64,000 nucleotides of DNA from Luteimonas huabeiensis HB2 (GTDB lineage Bacteria; Pseudomonadota; Gammaproteobacteria; Xanthomonadales; Xanthomonadaceae), in contig NZ_JAAN01000020.1 of the NCBI RefSeq assembly GCF_000559025.1, positions 49,769 through 113,768 on the forward strand, given 5' to 3'. This document shows, in pieces, positions 58,657 through 64,000 of this stretch. The notes below the pieces were generated by a model. The model had not been told where the DNA came from. It searched no databases and saw only the letters and a list, made by a program, of their open reading frames with translations. The number at the start of each line of letters is the position of its first letter. The first letter of the stretch is position 1. A program made the translations under genes and the position numbers.

Positions 58657-58702
58657 TTGACAAGGACAGGTGACGAATGTAATGTAGCAGTACCTAAAGT
58701 AC
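58657..58702 (+). promoter_or_regulatory. Promoter and operator of the forward sulfur operon
   Basis: TTGACA (58657) and TAATGT (58680) are exactly 17 bases apart, a near-consensus sigma-70 promoter. The palindrome GTAC-CTAAA-GTAC (58690-58702) sits where transcription would start. This is the expected place for BigR to block RNA polymerase; the reverse gene bigR starts 24 bases on the other side, so autoregulation is likely. Confidence 0.8.
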
Positions 58703-58720
58703 AGAGCAAGAAGCTGTCAA

Positions 58721-59593
58721 ATGAATCCGCAGGTGCAGAGCTTTTACGACCCGGCCACGTTCACCTTCACCCACGTGGTCTACGATCGTGACGGTGGCCA
58801 TGCCGCCATCGTCGACCCGGTGCTCGACTACGATCCCGCCTGTGCCCGAACCTCGACCGCCTCGGCCGACCGCGTGCTCGCGTTCGTGCGCGATCATTCG
58901 CTGATCGTGGACTGGATCCTTGAAACCCATGCGCATGCCGACCACCTGACGTCGGCGGCATACCTCAAACGCGAAACCGGCGCGAAGGTCGCGATCGGTC
59001 GCGGTATCACCCAGGTGCAGGAGCGCTTCAAGGCGCTGTTCGGGATGGAGCCGGAGTTCGCCACCGACGGCCGCCAGTTCGATCGGCTGTTCGCCGATGG
59101 AGACACGTTCGCCATCGGCGAGCTCGAAGCGCGTGCGATCGCGACGCCCGGTCACACCGACGATAGTCTGACCTATCTCGTTGGTGACGCCGCGTTCGTG
59201 GGCGATACGGTGTTTGCCCCTGAAACGGGCACCGCGAGAGTGGACTTCCCAGGGGGCGACGCGCGCAAGCTCTACCGATCGATCCGCACCTTGTTCGATC
59301 TGCCCGCCGACACCCGCCTGTTCCTGTGCCACGACTACCCGCCGGCCGAGCGCGAGGCGCATCCGCAGAGCTCGCTCGACGAGCAGAAGCAGCGCAATGT
59401 GCATGTGGGCGGCGAGGCAGATGAGGAGACGTTCGTGAAGTTGAGGACCGAACGGGATGCAAGACTGGCGGCGCCCAAGCTGATTCTGCCGGCGTTGCAG
59501 GTGAACATTCGCGCTGGCGAGCTGCCGCCGACGGACGCGAACGGCATCCGCTACCTGCGGCTGCCCCTGAACCAATTGGGAGGTGAGGCATGA
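58721..59593 (+). CDS. blh: Blh-type metallo-beta-lactamase-fold sulfur dioxygenase
   Basis: A 290-residue MBL-fold protein with THAHADHLTSAAYLKRE near 69, ATPGHTDDSLTYLVGD near 143 and DTVFAPETGTARVDFPGGD near 165. It matches the Blh dioxygenase of the BigR operons of Xylella and Agrobacterium, which acts on sulfide-derived persulfide. It differs from the ETHE1 copy in the reverse arm by an insertion and a longer C-terminus. It overlaps the next gene by ATGA. Confidence 0.9.
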   Translation: MNPQVQSFYDPATFTFTHVVYDRDGGHAAIVDPVLDYDPACARTSTASADRVLAFVRDHSLIVDWILETHAHADHLTSAAYLKRETGAKVAIGRGITQVQERFKALFGMEPEFATDGRQFDRLFADGDTFAIGELEARAIATPGHTDDSLTYLVGDAAFVGDTVFAPETGTARVDFPGGDARKLYRSIRTLFDLPADTRLFLCHDYPPAEREAHPQSSLDEQKQRNVHVGGEADEETFVKLRTERDARLAAPKLILPALQVNIRAGELPPTDANGIRYLRLPLNQLGGEA

Positions 59594-60006
59594 CCACGTG
59601 GATGATCGCCCTGGCAGGCGGGGTGCTGATTGGACTGTCCGCGACGTTGTTGCTGTGGCTCAACGGACGGGTCGCGGGCGTCAGCGGCATCCTCAACGGC
59701 GTTCTGTTCCCGAAGGCAGGTGATGTGTCGTGGCGCGCCATGTTTTTGCTGGGCTTGATCGTCGCCGCGGGCCTATACATGGCACTGGTGCCCGGTGCAC
59801 CACTGCCGCGGACGGACTATTCGCGAGTCGGGCTGGTGGTCGCCGGGCTGCTGGTGGGCTTCGGCACGCGCATGGGCAACGGCTGCACGAGCGGCCACGG
59901 CGTGTGTGGGCTCGGCCGACTGTCCATGCGCTCGCTGGCGGCCGTCCTGACCTTCATGGCCACGGCCATTGCAACCACCTTCCTTGTGCGCCACGTCTGG
60001 AGTTGA
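59590..60006 (+). CDS. YeeE/YedE-family transporter subunit (first half)
   Basis: A 138-residue membrane protein with about four helices and the Cys signature GNGCTSGHGVCGLGRLS near 97-113. YeeE/YedE (TsuA-like, DUF395) proteins take up thiosulfate or move sulfur compounds using such Cys residues. It pairs with the following gene as PmpA/PmpB in BigR operons. Start and stop overlap the neighbours (ATGA; TGATG), indicating a coupled operon. Confidence 0.88.
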   Translation: MTTWMIALAGGVLIGLSATLLLWLNGRVAGVSGILNGVLFPKAGDVSWRAMFLLGLIVAAGLYMALVPGAPLPRTDYSRVGLVVAGLLVGFGTRMGNGCTSGHGVCGLGRLSMRSLAAVLTFMATAIATTFLVRHVWS

Positions 60007-60422
60007 TGATGAAGTTCTCGATTGCCGCGCTGCTGTCGGGTGCGCTGTTTGGTCTGGGGCTGGCAATGTCGGGCATGACCGACCCCCGCATCGTGCTCGG
60101 CTTCCTCGACGTGTTCGGAGATTTCGATCCGACGCTGGCGTTCGTCCTCGGCGGCGCCGTCACCACCACCGGGCTGCTGTTCCGCTTGGTGCTGCGCCGT
60201 GGCAGCCCGGTGCTCGCCGATACGTTCCAGCTGTCGAACCTGAAGCAGGTCGACCGCAAGCTGCTCGGCGGTGCGGCACTGTTCGGAATCGGCTGGGGTA
60301 TCGCCGGCTACTGTCCAGGTCCTGCACTCGCGGGCCTGGGGATCGGCTCGGTCGAAGCGCTGTGGTTCATCCCGGCCATGCTGGCTGGCATCCTGTTGCA
60401 CCGTGTCGTCAACCGCGCCTGA
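60006..60422 (+). CDS. YeeE/YedE-family transporter subunit (second half)
   Basis: A 138-residue membrane protein with about four helices. It carries the matching signature GIGWGIAGYCPGPALAGLG near 95-113, with one Cys. It is translated from an ATG overlapping the previous stop (TGATG). The two small proteins probably form one channel for a sulfur compound. This two-gene split form is known from Xylella pmpA-pmpB. Confidence 0.88.
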   Translation: MMKFSIAALLSGALFGLGLAMSGMTDPRIVLGFLDVFGDFDPTLAFVLGGAVTTTGLLFRLVLRRGSPVLADTFQLSNLKQVDRKLLGGAALFGIGWGIAGYCPGPALAGLGIGSVEALWFIPAMLAGILLHRVVNRA

Positions 60423-60431
60423 GGTTATGCC

Positions 60432-60971
60432 ATGAAGCCTATTCCATTGCTCTTCCTTGTCGTTGCGCTCGCAGGCCCCGGCTGCGCCTCCGCCACGTAC
60501 CCGACTGCACTGCCGACCGTTGCGGATGCGGTGTCACCTGCGCCGGGCATCGTGTCGGCGGGGCGGCTGGATGCCGACGACATCTCACGCGTGCGTGATG
60601 CTGGCATCCGCCACGTCATCGACCTCACCTTGGATGCGGAGACGCCAGATTTCGACGAGGCGGCAGCCGTCCGCGCGGCCGGCCTTCTGTACTCCAACCT
60701 GCCATTACGCGGTGCAGTGGATCTCACCCGTGAGAACGTGATGGCGTTTGATGCCATTGTTCGAGACGCGAAACGTCCGGTGCTCGCGCACTGTGCCAGC
60801 GGCAACCGTGTCGGTGCGATGGCAGCGCTCCGGGCCGCATGGGTGGACGGAAAGGAGGCCGATGAAGCGATCGCGATCGGAAGAACCTGGGGGCTCAAGG
60901 GTCTTGAGGAAGAGGTGCGCCGCAGGATCGAGGCCGACGCTTCCCAGGCCAGGAGCAAGGTCCCGGGCTAA
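60432..60971 (+). CDS. Exported DUF442 phosphatase-like protein
   Basis: A 179-residue protein with an N-terminal signal; LAGPGC near 18 could be a lipobox. The DUF442 core has LAHCASGNRVGAMAAL near 120 (HCx5R), clearly related to the cytoplasmic copy at 57.0 kb, but this one appears to be outside the inner membrane. It is 9 bases downstream of the YeeE pair and closes the forward sulfur operon. Its substrate is unknown. Confidence 0.83.
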   Translation: MKPIPLLFLVVALAGPGCASATYPTALPTVADAVSPAPGIVSAGRLDADDISRVRDAGIRHVIDLTLDAETPDFDEAAAVRAAGLLYSNLPLRGAVDLTRENVMAFDAIVRDAKRPVLAHCASGNRVGAMAALRAAWVDGKEADEAIAIGRTWGLKGLEEEVRRRIEADASQARSKVPG

Positions 60972-61019
60972 CGACCGCTGCGTGCCGGATCCGGTCAGTG
61001 CCGGACTGCGTCCATGATC

Positions 61020-61415
61020 CGGTAAGCGTTCGCGCCGGCGACCTGCCGTTCTTCGTACCCGGCACCGAGGGCGTGCTGATACATCCGAAGGTAGCCCCCC
61101 AAGACGACGAGCACGTCATCACAAAGAACTATCCGAACTCGTTCCACAAGACGGACCTCAAGGAGACACTCGATTCCGACGGCATCGAATAAGTCACGGT
61201 TATTGGCCGATGAGCCACATGTGCATCGCCGCGACAACTTGCGCCGCGGCTATTTTGGTTACAAGACAACGGTCGTGCACGACGCCTGCGCAACCCGCGA
61301 GCTCGAGTTCGATGGGAAGAGCGTGCCCGCCGAGCAAGTGCATACGGCCCTGATGTCAACGCTCGCATTCGGGTATGCGGAAGTCATGTCAGCCGACACC
61401 TATCTGGCCAAATGA
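61020..61415 (+). pseudogene. Decayed isochorismatase/cysteine hydrolase fragment
   Basis: Two broken frames together resemble the C-terminal half of an isochorismatase-family hydrolase: DLPFFVPGTEGVLIHPKVAP with KNYPNSFHKTDL in one frame, stopped by a TAA after DSDGIE at 61191, then MSHMCIAATT in a second frame and FGYKTTVVHDACATRELEFD to the end in a third. The N-terminal third of the family is missing. At least two frame changes and a stop make it non-functional. It follows the sulfur operon on the same strand. Confidence 0.75.
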
Positions 61416-61563
61416 CATCTGTAGGGGCGTGCAGCGCGATTTGCTTGGCGGTAAGTCATCGGCCGCTCTCTCATCCCGGGCGTTGCTACGTGATGTCCGC
61501 TCTTGTCCGAGAGCGGTCGTTGGCAATGGTTGGCGCATCCCCCACCGCGATCGGTGCCAGTTG

Positions 61564-62136
61564 CTACGCGAAGTCAACGGCTGGGGCGGGCGGAAGGCAC
61601 TGCCTAAAACGACGCTGTAGTTCCGCGATCTTTCCTGCAGGGCCACTGCAGGTCATTTGCAGAACGTTGGTGGCAAACATTAAGAAGCCATTTCCATTGA
61701 GGACAATGGCAACCTTCTGGTGTTCTGGGCAGCCCAGTAGCGCTTGAAGCACAGGACGAATTCCGCCGTGTACGTAGGAGTGCATTGGCTTCCACGTGGC
61801 GTCCTTGAGTGCAGCTAACGACTGATGTACCCATAGGGGATGGTGCTTCTCGATCGTCACCAGCATGGAATCTACCGGAGGCCCCTTAATGGTCTCATCT
61901 CTAACATCTGCGTCAGGAGTTGGTGGCGTGAAAAATTGCCGGATCCAGTCCTCACTTGCCCCCTGCAGACACCAGATTGCCCGCACAAGCGATTCGAACG
62001 AAGGGCGCACCAACGTCATGGCAGTGACATCGAAGCCATGCGCCAGCAACTGCTGCTGGCTCAGTACATGCTCACGTACGATGGAACAGTAGCCGGTGTG
62101 TACGGAAGGCATCCGAGGACCGATGGACGCCGCCAT
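61564..62136 (-). CDS. Hypothetical protein
   Basis: A 190-residue soluble helical protein (HVLSQQQLLAHGFDVTAMTL, LVRPSFESLVRAIWCLQGAS, MHSYVHGGIRPVLQAL near 120). It resembles conserved hypothetical proteins of the DUF6988 kind, but I am not certain. It stands alone on the reverse strand between a pseudogene and the copper genes, and its N-terminus may be shortened. GC is lower than its neighbours, suggesting transfer. No function is proposed. Confidence 0.55.
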   Translation of the reverse strand: MAASIGPRMPSVHTGYCSIVREHVLSQQQLLAHGFDVTAMTLVRPSFESLVRAIWCLQGASEDWIRQFFTPPTPDADVRDETIKGPPVDSMLVTIEKHHPLWVHQSLAALKDATWKPMHSYVHGGIRPVLQALLGCPEHQKVAIVLNGNGFLMFATNVLQMTCSGPAGKIAELQRRFRQCLPPAPAVDFA

Positions 62137-62390
62137 CGCGCGTCCATTGGGTTTGGCTTGCTGGTGGCCACACGGGCGCCGGTGCTCTATCCATCGTGTG
62201 GTGCGTGACCGCCTCGGTCATCGCGGCATCGTTAAGCTGGTAGCCGCTGGGACTGCGGTGACCAGGTGTTGGATGCATGGAAGGCGGAACACACAAGCGG
62301 CCCATACTCGCAGCGGCACTTTCCCTCCGGAACCATTGAGTCTGCACCGGCGCGTTGCCGGTGTATTCATCTGCCGTTTACATGGGTCCG

Positions 62391-62396
62391 TATAAT
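62391..62396 (+). promoter_or_regulatory. Consensus -10 (TATAAT) directly before copL
   Basis: A perfect TATAAT ends seven bases before the copL ATG, so the message should have almost no leader. No -35 is recognised 16-18 bases upstream, which fits an activator-dependent promoter such as one driven by a copper regulator. The 250 bases before it hold no gene. Confidence 0.6.
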
Positions 62397-62403
62397 CGGG
62401 CGC

Positions 62404-62820
62404 ATGCCTCTGCGCGCACTCCTGATGCGGTTGTTCCTGATCGTAGCCTTGCTGGCTAACGGTCCGGGCATCGCTGGTGCGTCCATGCACATGACGGAGC
62501 ACCTGAGCAACTCCCCGGGTGACGCCGCCCACGTGACAGCGACGCAGACAGCGGCCGACTGCCACGGGGCCGGAGTGATCGCTCCGGTGACCGACGACCA
62601 CCATCATCCGCAGGCCGCTGATCACACCGGGACAGCACCACCGTTGGGCGACTGTTGTGAGACGGGCAATTGTGGTGCCTGCATGCACCACTGTTCAGCG
62701 GCAATCGCCGGGTCGGCACTCGCCGATTTCACCACCCGGTACCGGCACACCGCCGAACCGTTCCTGTCAGTGCACGCGTCCGCGGCCCTGACCAATCTCT
62801 TCCGACCTCCGATCGGCTAA
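62404..62820 (+). CDS. copL: CopL-family copper-binding regulatory protein
   Basis: A 138-residue protein with a signal-like N-terminus (LMRLFLIVALLANGPGIAGA) and metal-binding clusters: DDHHHP near 64 and DCCETGNCGACMHHC near 83-97. In Xanthomonas copL is the first gene of copLAB and is needed for copper-inducible expression. Here it is 104 bases upstream of copA, the same order. The ATG at 62404 is chosen over the longer open frame because of the -10 just before it. Confidence 0.85.
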   Translation: MPLRALLMRLFLIVALLANGPGIAGASMHMTEHLSNSPGDAAHVTATQTAADCHGAGVIAPVTDDHHHPQAADHTGTAPPLGDCCETGNCGACMHHCSAAIAGSALADFTTRYRHTAEPFLSVHASAALTNLFRPPIG

Positions 62821-62924
62821 GTGTCCCTGCGCGCCTTCCGAGGCGCTGATGGATCCTGTCCGCTGCTCCGCACCGACAGGGAAACGCTCGCCTCGCGAGC
62901 CCTCGTCACTCTCCCGGAGTTCCC

Positions 62925-64000
62925 ATGTCATCCGATCTTTTCGACCGCGCCGAGGGGCTGTCCGCCCCGTCGCGCCGCCGCTTTGTCCAAGGCCTTGCCG
63001 CCGGAGGCGCCGTTGCAGCCCTCGGCCTGTGGCCCCGCTCCAGCTGGGCCGTCAAGGCCGAAGGCGTCCCCAATGTGCTCTCGGGCACCGACTTCGACCT
63101 GACCATCGGCGAGACGCCGATGAACTTCACCGGTGCCACGCGCCCTGCGATCACGGTCAACGGATCGATCCCAGCGCCCCTACTGCGCTGGCGCGAGGGC
63201 ACCACGGTCAACCTGCGGGTCCGCAATGCCCTGCCCCCCGGCTCGATCCATGGCGACCAGGCGTCGATCCACTGGCACGGCATCCTGCTGCCGGCCGACA
63301 TGGACGGGGTGCCCGGGCTGAGCTTCAACGGCATCAACCGCGGCGAGACCTACCAGTACCGCTTCAACGTCTCAGCGGCACGCTCGCCGTCAGGCAAGGG
63401 CTGCGGGCTCCCGTGCCCAACGTCGATCCCAAGCCGATTCTCACCATGGACGACATGGGCCACGGCGGAATGGGTGGCGGCGGCCATGACATGTCTTCGA
63501 TGTCTCACAGCGCAATGGCCGGTGGTGCAACCGGCGGCATGGATCACAGTGGTCACGACATGTCGGCGATGGCTGGAGGCGCAATGGCCGGCGGAAGCAT
63601 GGCCGGCATGGATCATGGCACCGGCGGGAGCATGGCCGGGATGGACCACGGTGCCGGCGGCATGCAGGAACACCCTGCCACCGAAACCGGCAACCCCCTG
63701 GTCGACATGCAGACGATGGCGCCCGCGCCCAGGCTGGATGACCCGGGCATCGGCTTACGCGACAACGGCCGCCGCGTGCTGACCTACTCCGACCTGCGCA
63801 GCACGTTCAGCGACCCGGACGGGCGTGAGCCCGGTCGCACGGTCGAGCTGCACCTGACCGGGCACATGGAGCGTTTCGCCTGGTCGTTCAACGGAGTGAA
63901 GTTCGCTGATGCCGAACCGCTGCGCCTGAACTACGGCGAGCGCATGCGGATCGTGCTGGTCAACGACACGATGATGTCGCACCCGATCCACCTCCACGGC
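62925..64000 (+). pseudogene. copA: Multicopper oxidase CopA, internally deleted and frame-shifted, running off the window
   Basis: Periplasmic copper-resistance oxidase. The start is normal: Tat signal SRRRFVQGLAAGG near 16-28, first cupredoxin domain to SIHWHGILLPADMDGVPG near 110-127. After YQYRFNV near 149 the frame breaks. The next recognisable CopA sequence is in another frame (GTLAVRQGLRAP, then the Met/His-rich region MDDMGHGGMGG from 63446) and leads to the third domain (HPIHLHG at 64000). About 200 or more residues, including the HSHS copper ligands, are missing. As read, it cannot make active CopA. An assembly error is possible. Confidence 0.8.

Noticed and set aside
61203..61415. 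A separate 70-residue protein gene
   Set aside because: It is the last part of the broken isochorismatase-like sequence; the preceding frame supplies the adjoining residues.
63446..64000. A new gene starting at the Met-rich ATG
   Set aside because: The same frame upstream already reads as CopA (GTLAVRQGLRAP), and the region downstream is the CopA C-terminal domain, so it is the displaced part of copA.

Overview
The window reads as a GC-rich gammaproteobacterium of the Xanthomonadaceae/Lysobacteraceae type (Lysobacter, Luteimonas or Xanthomonas-like). Evidence: the run ndk-rlmN-pilF-rodZ-yfgM-bamB-der, a rhodanese-MoeB fusion, a PsrA-controlled fatty-acid operon, a zinc-less L36, very high GC in the first half, and many four-base stop/start overlaps (ATGA, GTGA). 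The genus is an inference; there is no rRNA in the window.

Positions 1-34,750 look like stable chromosome. In order: agmatine-to-putrescine genes (aguB, aguA, reverse strand), L36, cmk-rpsA-ihfB-lapB, two surface-polysaccharide genes and galU, a reverse psrA/beta-oxidation operon, ndk-rlmN-pilF-rodZ-yfgM-bamB-der, the molybdopterin genes mobA-moeA-moeB, a LysR/SDR divergent pair, several small poorly known genes, folD, and guaB-small membrane protein-guaA. Two intergenic stretches (about 25.95 kb and 31.1 kb) carry the same family of GC-rich palindromic repeats.

From 34.8 kb, just past the 3' end of guaA, the DNA becomes accessory. An IS3-family element abuts a 5'-truncated gene. A compact heat/proteotoxic-stress island follows: HTH regulator, small heat-shock protein, ClpG/ClpK-type disaggregase, phospholipase-D/cardiolipin-synthase-like protein, FtsH and a zinc-ribbon thioredoxin. 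This is the known 'transmissible locus for protein quality control' type in a short version. An IS5-family element ends it. Next come an intergenic stretch with a tmRNA-3'-like attachment-site remnant, a Fic protein with a strong operator over its start, and a small gene split by a second IS5-family element; its reading frame is restored when the element is removed in silico.

From 49.9 kb to the end lies a redox, sulfur and copper block. A reverse dsbD-tlpA-dsbG-dsrE operon is divergent from a two-component system. A persulfide/sulfur cluster follows, with a BigR-like ArsR repressor between two divergent arms, each with a metallo-beta-lactamase-fold protein, a DUF442 phosphatase-like protein and sulfur transporters. 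After a decayed isochorismatase fragment and a hypothetical gene come copL and a multicopper oxidase gene copA. In this sequence copA has a large internal deletion plus a frame change, and it runs off the window.

Taken together the accessory half looks like stacked stress-resistance cargo (heat/proteotoxic, thiol/persulfide, copper) beside guaA, edited by insertion sequences. No CRISPR array, rRNA operon or intact tRNA was recognised.
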